Assembly (NCBI GenBank): GCA_963698255.1
Contig: CAVOQD010000027.1
Span: 1 to 64,000 of the forward strand
Direction of reading: 5' to 3'
From: JAWKOK01 sp963698255
GTDB lineage: Bacteria; Chloroflexota; Anaerolineae; Caldilineales; Caldilineaceae
Length of the DNA: 64,000 bases
Shown: positions 41,267-52,016 of the stretch, in pieces
How positions within the stretch are numbered: position 1 is the first letter of the stretch
Layout: every line of letters begins with the position of its first letter
Made by a program: the position numbers and the translations under genes
Notes under the pieces: generated by a model
Database searches by the model: none
What the model was told of the DNA's origin: nothing
Seen by the model: the letters and a program-made list of their open reading frames with translations, nothing else

Positions 41267-43241
41267 CTACGTTGCTGCCAACCACATCACCTGGTAGGGC
41301 GCAAGCGAAAACTCCTGCGCAGAGAGCGCAACCGTGTCGCCCCCGATCAGATCGGTGAACTGGTAGCTGAGTCCGTAGAGCCGCAGTTCGTTCGCCTGGA
41401 TCGGCTGCGGGCGTTCGCTGAAGTTGGCCAACACGAGAATACGCGCCCCGCCGACATTGTCCACGGGGGTGCGCACAAAGGCGAAGACATGGTCGTTGCC
41501 GACATCGATCACGTCCATCTGGTTGCCGGCCAATGCTGGGCAAGCCTTGCGCAGGGCGATTAGATGCGCACAGGCCCCGGTAAATGCGACCTTCGACGGT
41601 GGCGGGATCCTGTCGATCCGCCATCTGCGCCCAGTCCGTGGCAGGCCGATGCACCCAGCGGCTGTCGTCAGCTTTGGCCGGATCGGCGCGATAGCTGTAG
41701 TCGTTGCGTTTGCCGATCTCGTCGCCCAAATAGATCAGCGGGATGCCGCCGATGCTGAGAATGACGGCGTGGAGCAGCAGGATGCGGCGAATGGCCAGCT
41801 CGATCTCGCCATCGTCTTCGTCCTGCAACGCCCTCTCCAGCCCGGCCAGCGACGCCAGCGTGCCGGAGATGCGTGCATCGCCCGTCTGCGGGTTCTCCTG
41901 GAAGGGCAGCCCGCGCGCGAAGCTGTCGGGGAATCGCCCGGTGTAGAAGGCGTTGAGAAACCGGCGATGATCGTAGCCGTTGATGCCCAGCGCCGCGGCG
42001 TCGGCGTCGTCAAAGGTCCAGCCGATGTCGTCATGGCAGCGCACATAGTTGACCCAACTGCAATCGGGCGAGATGGCAAAACGATGGCCCATCGAGCGCC
42101 GCAGCAGGCGCACTTCTCGCGTGGCCAGGCTGTTCCAGAGCAGCGCCATCAGCAGCGGGTTGTAGGACAGTTGGCACTCGCCTGGGTCGATGTATTTGGC
42201 GACCTCATCCGGGTGGACGATGGCTTCGGATTTGAAGAGCAATGCCGGCGCTGCAATGCGCAGCAGGGCGTTGAATGCCTGCACGAGCAGATGCGCCTGG
42301 GGCAGGTTTTCGCAGTCGGTTCCCAGTTGCTTCCAGGTGAAGGCCAGCGCATCCAGGCGCAGCACCTCGGTCCCGGCGTTGGCCAGGTAGAGCATCTCGG
42401 CCGCCATGTCGTGGAAGACCGCGGGATTGGCGTAGTTCAGATCCCACTGGAAGGTGTTGAAGGTCGTCCAGACCCACTGATCGATCTCAGCATGATAGCT
42501 GAAGGCGCCCCGATGTTTGTCGGGGAAGATCTCGCGCAATGTTCGGTCATAGGCGTCAGGCGCTTGCCTGTCGGGGAAGAGAAAGTAGTAGTCGACATAA
42601 TCAGGATCGCCGGCTTTGGCCGCCAATGCCCAGCGATGCTCATCCGATGTGTGGTTGAAGACAAAGTCGAGCACCAGGCTGATCCCCGCACCGCGCAACT
42701 CAGCGGCCAGTTCCTGCAGGTCGGCCATCGATCCCAGCCTGGCGTCCACCTGGCGATAGTCGCTGATGGCGTAGCCGCCGTCGCTGTCGCCCTCGGGCGC
42801 ATCGAAGAGCGGCATCAGGTGCAGATAGGTCAGCCCCAGTTCCTGGAAGTAGGGAATCTTGCTGCGCAGACCGGACAGATCGCCGGCAAAGAGATCGACG
42901 TAGCAGACGCCGCCGATCATCTGCTCAGATTGGAACCAGCGTGGCTTTGCCTCGCGTTGGCGGTCAAGCTGCTTCAATTCGGCAGGCCGTTCCAGCCAGG
43001 ACGTGGCCGCCAGCGCCAGAACTTGTTCGAGGTGGTAGAAAAAGTCGTAGCGGCTGCCGTGCAGTTCGACCAGCAGACGAAAGAGATCCGGGAAATGTGC
43101 GTTGAGGCGCTCAACGAAGACCTGCCAGTCGGCGCCGCCGATCTGGTGGCGAAATCGTTCCTCCATGCGCGGCATCAGCCGTCGCAAGGAGCGCTCTGTT
43201 TCGATTTCCATCCGGGCGTTGTCAATCATTGTAATCCTCAC
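41267..43241 (-). CDS. Amylosucrase-like glycoside hydrolase, GH13_4
   Basis: One extra base near 41556 was corrected, giving about 657 residues. Amylosucrase features are a helical N-terminal domain (residues 1-90), LGLTYLHLMPLFDAPEGDSD then GGYAISDYRQVDARLG, the nucleophile Asp in VLRLDALAFTWKQLG, the acid/base Glu in LLFKSEAIVHPDEVAKYI, and CHDDIGWTFDD for the third Asp. Amylosucrases transfer glucose from sucrose to build alpha-1,4-glucan; some relatives hydrolyse sucrose or make trehalulose. There is no signal peptide. The methyltransferase gene ends 20 bases upstream on the same strand. Together with the GH13_18 enzyme this is the second sucrose-active candidate here. Confidence 0.85.
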
Positions 43242-43261
43242 TCCCCGCTTCTTGCATAACC

Positions 43262-44128
43262 CTACGTCCGCCGCGCCAACAGGATAAGTCGCTCGCAGCC
43301 GTCCGTGAACGGCGTGCCGTCAAAGTCGCCCCAGGCATCCTCCAGCGTGAAGCCGGCGATGTGCAACATGAGTTGGGCCTCGGCGTACCAGAGGAAACGC
43401 AGTGTGAACGGACAGGCTGTGCGGCGCACGCTGCCGTCTGGGAAGATCTCCTCGTAGACGAAGAAGGTCTCCTGCAATTGGTCGCTCCAGTTGACCGAGC
43501 GTACGCACCACTTTATCACCTGCGCGCCGGTTCGTTCATCGACCCAGCGGTCGGCCAGTTCCTGGATGCCCTTGAATTTGCGTCAGCCGCTGTACATCCG
43601 GGTTGAAGAGATCGATCAGCAGCAGGCCATCCTGATCCAGGTGACGATGGGCGTTGTGCAGAACAGCAAGTTGGTCCGCTGGAGAGGTCAGGTGCATCAA
43701 GGTGTTGCTGGTGCAGAAGGCGAAGGCGAATCGTTGATCGTCGATCTGGAAATCACGTAGATCCGCCTGGATCAGTCGAACGTGACGGACCAGATCGGAT
43801 TGCTTCAGCTTTTTCTGCGCCACCGCCAGCAGGGCGGGACTGATATCGACCCCCACTACCTTGCGACCGACGCTGTGGCCTGGCTGGCCAACGCCAGCGG
43901 CTCCAATAGCCGCCCGGTTCCGCAGCCAAGTTCCAGCACTGGGCCGGCCTGTTCTTCGGCCAGGTCCAGGATCATGTCCACATCATCATCGTAGTTTCGA
44001 TAGTCGTGGTCATAGAAGCGGGCGAACGCTTCAAAGGTTTGATCTGTGGCCGGGCCATCCAGATCGGCGGTTTCGTTGGCCACAACAGTGGTCGCTTCAA
44101 CCTTGGCGTTATGCTTGAGTGGATTCAT
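43262..44128 (-). CDS. Class I SAM-dependent methyltransferase
   Basis: The gene spans three frames. Near 43579 one extra base must be removed, and near 43880 the shift needs either one missing or two extra bases. Restored, it encodes about 288 residues. Motif I is PVLELGCGTGRLLEPLALA, followed by VVGVDISPALLAVAQKKL for the adenosine-binding acidic residue, LIQADLRDFQI, and FAFCTSNTLMHLTSPADQL. It ends in TLRFLWYAEAQLMLHIAGFT, typical of small-molecule methyltransferases. The substrate is unknown. The neighbouring amylosucrase-like gene lies downstream in the same direction. Confidence 0.75.
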
Positions 44129-44655
44129 GTCGCGATCATACTTCTCCAGAGTGGATTTTACAAATCAGACCAAATGAGCTATACTTCAAAAATAGTTCCG
44201 CTGTAGCCGACCTGTACCCAGGTCGGCCATTGCTTTGTGTGGCAGAAGCCAGTTCGCCGAGATCATGCGCCGCCGTATCGATTGGCGGTGCTTTTTCATG
44301 GAATTGCGGCAGATCGGGAGGTGAATATCCTCTCTGCGCAGTTGGTGTTGCGTAGGTTGTGGGTCCGGCAACTGTGGGAGAATTGTTGCACCCCGCATGA
44401 AACTGAATCGATCGAAGTTGCGTTTCGCAGACACGAACTAGCATCCTTATCGCACAAACAGTACACCACAACGAAGATCAGCACTGCTCCCAGCCTGTCC
44501 CTAAATTGGACGAGGGTACTATTTGAGTGGCTGTTGAGTTTTTCTGCTCATGTAAGCAACCGATTGAATGTAGACAGCGCTGAAAAGAGTAGTCGGACTT
44601 AATTTGATCGCGGCGCAACGTGAGCCGGTATTTTAGGAGATGGAAAGAGTGACGA
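44129..44655. other. Unexplained 527-base region before greA
   Basis: No convincing protein is encoded. A perfect hairpin CCGACCTG/CAGGTCGG (44206-44225) lies behind a TATACT box near 44171, and complementary stretches around 44265-44300 (GCGCCGCC and GGCGGTGC) suggest a structured transcript. I do not recognise 6S RNA, tmRNA, RNase P or SRP RNA in it. Confidence 0.3.
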
Positions 44656-45141
44656 ATGGCTAACAACGACAAGACGAAAGAATTCTATCTGACCCCTGAG
44701 GGGTTGCGTAATATTAAAGAGGAATTGGCGTATCTGACGACCACACGTCGCCAAGAAGTGGCGCAAATGATCGCCGAGGCCAAGGCCGAGGGTGACATCA
44801 GTGAGAATGCCGGATATGATGAAGCCAAGACGGCCCAGGGCTTCCTCGAAGGCAAGATCCGTGATCTGGAAAACGTGCTCAAGCATTCCGTGATCATCGA
44901 GGAAAACGAGGGACCTGCCAATGCAGTCGACATTGGACGCACGGTCGTGATCCGGGAAGTCGGCACGACCTACGATGAGGAATACACCATCGTCGGCTCC
45001 ATGGAGGCCGATCCGGCCAATGGCCGCATCAGCAACGCCAGCCCCATGGGCAAGGCGCTGCTCTCCAAACAGATCGGCGACAAGGTTCTGGTCGAGTCGC
45101 CCGGCGGCGAGATCACCTTTGAGATCGTCGGCATCAGCTAA
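44656..45141 (+). CDS. greA: Transcription elongation factor GreA
   Basis: The 161-residue protein has the N-terminal coiled coil with the acidic tip residues that enter the RNA polymerase secondary channel (LTPEGLRNIKEELAYLTTTR, then AKAEGDISENAGYDEAKTAQ) and the C-terminal FKBP-like domain ending PGGEITFEIVGIS. Length and motifs match GreA, which rescues backtracked RNA polymerase by transcript cleavage. The ATG is preceded by a purine-rich GGAAAGAG. lysS follows with about 20 bases between, as in many bacteria where greA and lysS are adjacent, so the two are probably one transcript. Confidence 0.95.
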   Translation: MANNDKTKEFYLTPEGLRNIKEELAYLTTTRRQEVAQMIAEAKAEGDISENAGYDEAKTAQGFLEGKIRDLENVLKHSVIIEENEGPANAVDIGRTVVIREVGTTYDEEYTIVGSMEADPANGRISNASPMGKALLSKQIGDKVLVESPGGEITFEIVGIS

Positions 45142-45160
45142 GTTTTGTCATTCTCATGAA

Positions 45161-46703
45161 ATGACACAGTTTGACAAGGAACGTTCCGTGACCGAATCAT
45201 CCCATTCCATGTTCGCTCCCGAAAGTCTGTCCGATCAAGAACTTTCCCGCCATCGCAATCTGGCTGCCTTGCAGGATGCCGGCATCGATCCCTATCCGGC
45301 GCGCGTCAAGCGCACGCATACCATCGCCGAGGCCCGTGCACTCTACGAGGCTGGCGACGCCGGCGATCAGGAAGTCTCCGTCACTGGGCGCTTGAAGCGA
45401 ATTCGGGTGATGGGCAAGATGAGCTTCGCCGATCTGGAGGATGGCACCGATCAGATCCAGATCGCGGTTCGACGTGATGACCTGCCTGAGGGCTGGTACA
45501 ACGACGTCTGGAAAAAGCTTGTCGATCTGGGTGACTTCGTCGGCGTCACAGGGCCGTTCATCGTCACCAAGACCGGTGAATTGAGCGTTCAGCCACGTGA
45601 GATCCAGTTTCTGAGCAAGGCGCTCAAGCCCATGCCGGACAAGTGGCACGGCGTGCGCGATCAGGAGACCCGCTATCGGCGTCGCTATGTCGATCTGATT
45701 GCCAATCCCGATGTGCGCGACCTCTTTCGGACGCGCGCCGACATCGTGCGCTGCTCTGCGCGACTACCTGGACGGTGAGGGCTTTCTTGAGGTCGAGACG
45801 CCGATCTTGCAGCCGGTCTACGGCGGGGCCAATGCAGAGCCGTTCGTCACCCATCACAACCAGCTTCACCAGGATCTCTACCTGCGCATCAGCTTTGAAC
45901 TCTATCTGAAGCGGCTGATCGTCGGCGGCTTTGACAAGGTCTACGAGATCGGTCGCGACTTCCGCAACGAGGGCGTGAGCTTCAAGCACAACCCGGAGTT
46001 CACCCAGCTTGAGTTCTACGAAGCCTACGTCGACTATCAGGATGTCATGCGCCGCACCGAAGAGATGGTGGCCTACGTGGCCGAGCGGGTGACCGGCGGC
46101 ACAACGGTGACCTGGCAAGGACACGAGATCGATCTGACCCCGCCCTGGAAGCGCATTCCGCTGCGCGAGGCCATTCTGGACGCCACCGGCATCGACTATG
46201 AAGCGTTCCAGGATGCCGAGTCGCTGGCCGAGGAGATGCGCAGGCAGGGCCACGCTCCGGACCCCAAGAGCAACTGGGGCAAGCTGGTCGACAGTCTGAT
46301 GGCCAAGCATGTGGAGCCGAATCTGATTCAGCCCACCTTCCTGATCGACTATCCGCGCGATGTCAGCCCGCTGGCCAAGGGCACGCCCGACGATCCGCGG
46401 CTGGTGGAGCGTTTCGAGGGCTTCGTGGGCGGCATGGAGATCTGCAACGCCTTCAGCGAGATCAACGACCCCATCGACCAGTTGCAGCGTTTTGTCGATG
46501 AAGGCTATCGCGCCAGCCACGGCGATGAGGAAGCGCATCCCGTCGATGTCGATTACATCGAGGCGCTCTCCTACGGCATGCCGCCGACCGGCGGCTTTGG
46601 CATGGGCGTCGATCGCCTGACCATGCTCTTCACCGACAAGGAGACCATCCGCGAGGTCTTGCTCTTCCCCCATCTGCGTTCGCTATGCCGGCGGTTCGGA
46701 TGA
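45161..46703 (+). CDS. lysS: Lysyl-tRNA synthetase, class II
   Basis: One extra base near 45756 splits the gene; corrected it has about 513 residues. An N-terminal OB-fold anticodon-binding domain (VTGRLKRIRVMGKMSFADLE) leads to the class II core: motif 2 in YEIGRDFRNEGVSFKHNPEF, TQLEFYEAYVDYQDVM, and motif 3 in GFGMGVDRLTMLFTDKETIR. Two starts are possible: ATG 45161 and GTG 45188, the latter with AAGGA seven bases upstream. A further extra base near 46686 may truncate the C-terminus; without it the frame runs to 46734. A terminator follows at 46806. Confidence 0.93.
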
Positions 46704-46805
46704 GAGCGAAGATTCCGGTGAACGAGGTTGGTGAGGACGATTCAGCGTCAAGCGTCGCAATAGAGACGTCGCAGTTGGCCGGTGACAAAATTGAAGATGA
46801 CATCA

Positions 46806-46858
46806 GGCATGGCCCACAGAACCGATAGAAACGGTACCGCTGTGGGCCATGCCTTTTT
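46806..46858 (+). terminator. Intrinsic terminator after lysS
   Basis: A perfect 14-base stem (GGCATGGCCCACAG and its complement at 46840-46853) with a 20-base loop is followed by TTTTT. It ends the greA-lysS transcript. The open frame of the next gene runs through it, so that gene must start downstream. Confidence 0.85.
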
Positions 46859-49113
46859 GATTGGGTTCAAGCCAACGGATTGGCTTGCCGCCCTCGTCCT
46901 ATTCGCCGCTGCCGCACTCGCTCTCTATCTTGCCACATCTCGTTGGCCGCAGACGCCTGATGGACTCTTCCATCTCCAGCGCGTCCGCAGTCTGAGCGAG
47001 GCGTTTGCGGCGGGCGTTCTCTTCCCACGCTGGTTTCCAGACTTCGCCTTTGAGTACGGACACCCGATACTCAACTACTATGCGCCGGCATTTTACTATC
47101 CGCCTGCGCTGCTGCACTGGGCCGGCATCGGCGTACTCGACGCCGTGCGTTTCACGCTGGCGCTCGTCTTCGGCCTCTCCGGCGTCGCCATGTACGCGCT
47201 CCTGCGTGCCTGGGTGAGCTTGCCCGCAGCGCTGGTCGGCAGCGTACTCTATCTGGCATTCCCCTACCGCCTCTACGATCTGTTCATTCGCGGCGCGCTG
47301 CCGGAGTTCGCTGCTTTTCTGTGGCTTCCCTTGATTCTGCTTGTCGCCGTCGTAGTTGCTCGTCGTAGTCAGGCAGCGACTGGCCAGAGCAGGGCCCGTC
47401 GGGGCCGTGCTCACGCGAATCGCCGGAAATTTGCTGGCCGGATCGCTGGTCTGGGCCATGCTGGTACTGACCCACAACCTCACGGCCATGATGGCCGCGT
47501 TGACGTTGGCCGGTATTCTCGTTGTCGTCGTCCTGGTCAATCGGTTTGAAGGTGATGCGCGTCGATTCGACTGGCCGCTCGTTCTTTGGGGGCTGGCGCC
47601 GGTCCTGCTGGGCGCGATGTTGGTTGCCTGGTACATATTGCCCGGCCTTGCTGGAATCGGCCTGGGTGGGCATCGGCGCGGATCCGGCTTCGACCGGCTA
47701 CACCATTCACTTGGCGAATTGGCGCAACCTCTTTGTCTGGTCGCCGATCTACGCCTACCCAGAGGCCGCCGATCCGACCGTGCCGCTGCCCGGCTATCTG
47801 CCGGCGCTTCTTGTGGCCGGTCTGCTTCTTGTGCCGCTTGCCCGCAGATCGGGCCTGCTGCAACCGTTGGGCATCGGTCTGTTTTCAACAGCCGTTGCCA
47901 TCTGGCTGACCACCGACGCCAGCGCCTTTCTTTGGCACGCGACGGCGCCGGTTCTGGGGAAATTGCAGTTTCCCTGGCGCTGGCAGACCATCGTTGCCTT
48001 GGGCGCAGGGCTGCTCGCCGCCGTCGTACTGGAACTGGCGCTGCGCGCCATTCCAGTCAAAGGCCGATATCGACACTGTCGCTCGCTTGGGCGATTGCGA
48101 TCTCTGGCCATCGGCTACGTGATCGTTGCCGGCGTGGCCGGCCTCGACCACCAGGAGTCCTCATTGACCGATGACGATATCACACGAGCAGCAGATGTGG
48201 GCCTTCGACGCCGAGTTCGGCCAGGTCGGCATGACGTGGACCGGCGAGTTCCTGCCGCGCTGGGTGAGCGAACAGCGCTGGGCCATTGGCCGCGAGCCGT
48301 CCGACGGCTCGTCTGCGGAGGCGCTGCCCGGCGTGGAGCTGTCTGTCACGCCTGAGCAACTCGGCTATCAACGCGCTCGCTATCAAGTCGACGCGGCCGA
48401 ACCCGCCACGCTGATCTGGCATCGCTTCTACTTTCCGGCCTGGCAGGTCTCCATCGACGGCGAGCCGGTGGAGACATTCCCTAGCGGCGATCTGGGCCTG
48501 CTGTCGGCAACGGCGCCGTCCGGAAAACACATTGTCGCCGCTTCGTTGGACAGCCACGCCTTCTGTGCAAGCCGGCCGTTTGCTCGGGGTCGTCGCTTGG
48601 GCGCTGCTGCTGGCCCTGCTCTGGTTTGGCAAGGCTCGACGCGGCTGGTTCTTTGGCTGGCTGCTGGCCGGAATACTGATCGCCGGCCTCAGTTTCCTGC
48701 CGGTCAAACAGACTACGCCCACACCCATCGGTGCAGACTACGGCTCCTTGCGGTTGGAATCGTCAATTGTCGCGGCGGCAGCGGCCGGCGAAGACGCCAT
48801 GGTGCAACTGGATTGGCTGGTGGTCGAACCGTCGCCGCCGCTCAACGCCTTCGTGCACGTGGTCGATGACGCCGGCACTGTCGTCGCCCAGAACGATGGG
48901 CCGCTGGCCGGAGCCTATACGCCTTCACAACGTTGGGCGCCAGGGCTGCTGCTTCAACACAGCCACGAGATTTCGCTGCCCGACGATCTGCCGCCGGGCG
49001 ACTATCTCGTCAAGGCCGGCGTCTACGAGCCCGGCCAGGCCGGCGCGCCGCTGACGCCCATGGGCCAGAGCGATCCACGCGTCGATGTCGGCTGGTTGGA
49101 GGTGCGACCATGA
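46857..49113 (+). CDS. PTPS-related (PF10131-like) membrane glycosyltransferase
   Basis: Four extra bases (near 47395, 47645, 48182 and 48551) were corrected, giving about 751 residues. The start is uncertain: the frame is open from 46782 but lies in the lysS terminator, so TTG 46857 or a nearby codon is likely. The N-terminal part reads FPDFAFEYGHPILNYYAPAF and YPPALLHWAG, the signature of the 6-pyruvoyl-tetrahydropterin-synthase-related membrane family, which despite its name has GT-C topology. About twelve membrane spans follow. A loop reads YFPAWQVSIDGEPVETFPSG. The last 125 residues are a soluble beta domain (NDGPLAGAYTPSQRW ... PDDLPPGDYLVKAGVYE). Its stop overlaps the next start (ATGA). 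Confidence 0.75.
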
Positions 49114-50880
49114 GCAGACAAAGCTGGCTGCTGGCCGGGCTGCTGGTGCTGCATCTGGCCCTGACGCTGGCCTTCAGCGCCGTCAATCCGCTGGGCGAGG
49201 CTCCCGACGAAGCCGACCACTGGGCCTACATCGTGCATCTGGCCCAGGAACGCCAGTTGCCGGTCGGCCCGGCCATGACACAGAGCAAACATCCGCCGCT
49301 CTATCACGCCGCCGCGGCCCTGATTGCATCGCTCTCCGAGCCGGCCAATGACTTCCTGCGCGCCAATCCGGACGTCCAGTTTGAGCCGTCGCCCGGCTGG
49401 TCGCCCAATTTCTTCATTCATACCACAGTGGAATCATGGCCCTGGCAGGGGGGCGTGGAGGCGTTTCATCTTGTTCGTCTCTGGTCTGCGCTGCTGAGCA
49501 CGCTGGCCGTGGCCGCGACCTATGGATTGGCCCGGGTTGCGTTCCCGCGCCGGCCGGTTTTGGCGCTGACCGCTGCCGGATTCCTCGCCTTTCTGCCGGA
49601 GGCCGCCTTCATCGGCGGATCGGCCAACAACGACAATGCCGCCGCCCTCTTTGGCACGCTGGCGCTCCTGGGCGGCATGATCATCTATCGCGACGGCGGT
49701 CGTCTGCGCCACGGCTGGTGGACGCCGCTTGCTCTCGGCGCGGGTCTGCTCTCCAAGACCAGCACCGTGGGCGTCTGGCCTGCGGTCGGATTGGCGATTC
49801 TGTTGGGCGCTGCAAGCGGTGATGGCCAGGCGCCCGACAATCTGCGACAGTGGGTTGGCGCTTGCCTACACAGTTGGCGTCGCTGGATCATGACCGGCTT
49901 GATCGTCTTCGGTCTGGGGCTTCTGATCGCAGCGCCCTGGTTCGTGCGCAATTGGCAACTCTACGGCGATCCGCTGGGTTTGGCCAACGCCATGCAGACC
50001 ATCGACGTGCGCACGACACCTTGGACGTGGGCGGAGACGCGCTGGCTGTTGACGGGTTGGTTTGTCTCGTTCTGGGGCAAATTCGGCGGCGCTGGACATA
50101 TTCCCATGCCGGCCATGCTCTATGCCCTGTTGGCCGTGGTCAGCCTGGCCAGCCTCGTGGGTCTGATCTTCAACCTGCTTCCGCAACGACGTCGATTTGC
50201 CTTGACGCCTTCCTTGATTCTGCTGGTGGCTGTGTTGGGCGTGGCCCTGGCCATGTGGCGCTATTCGTTGATTGCATTGGGGACTGACCAGGGGCGCCTG
50301 CTCTACCCCGCGCTGGGTGCCATGGCGATCCTCTTTGTTGCCGGTCTGCTCGTCTGGGCGCCGCCGCGTCGAGAAGGCGAGACCGCTGTGGCGATCGTCG
50401 GCCTGTCCGCGCTGTTGGGCATCTATGCGCTGTTTGGCGTGGTGCGTCCAGCCTTTGCGCCGCCGGCGTGGGGTGAGGGACGGGAGGCAGGGGGTATGGA
50501 TGTGAACAGTGCAAGCCCCATCGTCGATTTTGGCACACTTTCCTTGGTGGCTTGGACGCTCGACGACGAGCCAATTCTTATATTGGCGGGCGAACACTGA
50601 GGTTGAGGAAGACTGGCGGACGGTCCTGCGGGTGGTGGCTGAGGACGGCACGTTGGTCTGGGAGTGGCATCGGTCGCCAGGGGCAGGTCGATGGAGCACC
50701 GACCATTGGCCGCAGGGGACGATTGTGCGGGATGCCTATTCGATTCGCTGGCCGCAATGGGCAGATCCCGGAAAATATCTGGTTGAGGTCGGCCTGTTGC
50801 CCTACGGAGGCGAACTGGTTTCGCCGGCCGGGATGGATGGCGAGCATCCGTTCGTGTCGTTGGGCTCCATCGAGCGGTGA
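49110..50880 (+). CDS. GT-C membrane glycosyltransferase (DUF2142/PMT-like)
   Basis: One extra base near 50577 was corrected, giving about 589 residues. The ATG overlaps the preceding stop by one codon step, so translation is coupled. The first loop carries NPLGEAPDEADHWAYIVHLA, with the acidic pair expected for a GT-C active site, followed by QSKHPPLYHAAAALI, as in DUF2142 and PMT_2 enzymes. About eleven membrane spans follow. From about residue 490 the protein leaves the membrane and ends in a beta-rich domain (WRANTEVEEDWRTVLRVVAE ... WADPGKYLVEVGLLPYGG) that resembles the tails of its neighbours. It probably transfers a sugar from a polyprenyl carrier; donor and acceptor are unknown. Confidence 0.75.
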
Positions 50881-50962
50881 GTGTGGCCGCTGAAACGGGT
50901 TGAGCCGGCATTTCGGGATTGGGCCACGGCCTTCCGGCTGCCCCAATTCATACTGGAAATCA

Positions 50963-50992
50963 AAAAAGGTCAGCCGATCGGCTGACCTTTTT
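50963..50992 (-). terminator. Terminator of tRNA-Pro
   Basis: A perfect 30-base palindrome, AAAAAGGTCAGCCGA with its complement, has T-runs on either side. It follows the tRNA by four bases in the minus direction and may also end the glycosyltransferase transcript from the other side. Confidence 0.85.
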
Positions 50993-50996
50993 AGAG

Positions 50997-51070
50997 TCGG
51001 GGAGAGAGGATTTGAACCTCCGGCCTCGTCGACCCGAACGACGCGCGCTTCCAAGCTGCGCCACTCCCCG
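50997..51070 (-). tRNA. tRNA-Pro (anticodon CGG)
   Basis: The minus strand folds into a full cloverleaf of 74 bases. The acceptor stem is CGGGGAG/CTCCCCG with discriminator A. The D-arm starts GCGCAGCTTGG. The anticodon stem CGTCG/CGACG encloses TTCGGGT, which gives anticodon CGG. The T-arm is GGAGG TTCAAAT CCTCT. The CCA end is not encoded. A terminator follows directly. Confidence 0.95.
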
Positions 51071-51176
51071 AAACCAATCCAGAGTATACCGGAAATGACG
51101 CGAATCGCCAAATTTGGGCCGAGGATGGTTGGCGTTTAATTTGGTGAAGATCGATCCCTAGGGAATAAAAGTCACT

Positions 51177-51204
51177 TTGCGCCAACGACCAGATATGCTA
51201 TAAT
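51177..51204 (+). promoter_or_regulatory. Promoter of the bifunctional-nuclease-domain gene
   Basis: TTGCGC (51177-51182) and the perfect TATAAT (51199-51204), with an extended TGC before it, are 16 bases apart. The transcript would have a leader of about 135 bases before ATG 51347. Confidence 0.6.
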
Positions 51205-51346
51205 CCAGACCGCTCCAGAGAATGGTTTTTTTCGCTCTAACTTTAGATCGATGACGGCCACTGGATGTATAGTTCGTCGTTGCAGCACAGGCCGTTTGAT
51301 TTTTCCAGCGGTGCGTATTGAACTGCGAATGCAGTGGGGTAATAGC

Positions 51347-51871
51347 ATGGTCGAAGTGACAATCGATAGTATCCGTGTCAGTCTGATGTCGCAGCATCGT
51401 ATTGTGGTGCTCAAAGAGCAGGAAGGCGAGCGGTTCTTGCCCATCTGGATCGGCCCGTTTGAGGCCGATGCCATCACGTTGCGCCTGCAAGGCATGGAAG
51501 CGCCGCAGACCCCTGACCCACGATCTTCTCAAAGCTGTGCTTGAGACCTTGGGTGGCGATGTCACTCATATCCTCATCAGCGGTCTGGAGAAAAATACCT
51601 ATTTCGCCCGCATCGTGATTGACATGGACGGCGACACCATGGAAGTTGACAGCCGTCCCAGCGATGCCATCGCCCTGGCCGTGCGCGTCAGTGCCCCCAT
51701 CTTTGTGGCTGACGAGGTGATGGATCAGGCCGGACTGCATCCCGAAGATGAAGTCAGCCTGGCCGAAGGCGCCGAGGGCGGCGACGGCGACACGCCCAAC
51801 CGGGATGATCTTGGGCGCCTTTGAAGACTTTGTGGAAGGGTCTGGATCTGGACAACTTGCTGGGCAACTAG
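51347..51871 (+). CDS. Bifunctional nuclease domain (DUF151) protein
   Basis: Three extra bases (near 51510, 51803 and 51842) were corrected, giving about 173 residues. The sequence MVEVTIDSIRVSLMSQHRIV, FLPIWIGPFEADAITLRLQG, PRPLTHDLLKAVLETLGGDV and EVDSRPSDAIALAVRVSAPI matches the DUF151/BFN family from end to end. Members in other bacteria show DNase and RNase activity or act as stress regulators. The C-terminal extension ends FEDFVEGLDLDNLLGN, typical of Chloroflexota members. It has its own promoter and is followed by dnaB 145 bases downstream on the same strand. Confidence 0.9.
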
Positions 51872-52016
51872 ACCCGCAACTGAAGGCACGATCTGCTAAT
51901 CGACAGCGGCGAGGCTGACATTGCACAGCTTCGCCGTTTTTGCGCTTTGGCTCCTTTTCCACAGCATACCCACAGCTTTTGCACAGACTTGTGCGCATCA
52001 GACATACGATGGTGAT

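Noticed and set aside
44136..44471. 111-codon open frame before greA on the minus strand
   Set aside because: Composition and hydrophobicity are not protein-like and there is no ribosome site; the region was described as unexplained.
46782..46856. Start of the PTPS-related gene at the first ATG of its open frame
   Set aside because: That stretch is the lysS terminator hairpin, which would be unlikely coding sequence; the start was moved downstream.
50881..50960. Fourth complete MITE copy
   Set aside because: Only the left sub-terminal part is present (GGGTTGAGCCGGCATTTCGGG); no right end or target duplication was found, so it is a truncated relative at most.
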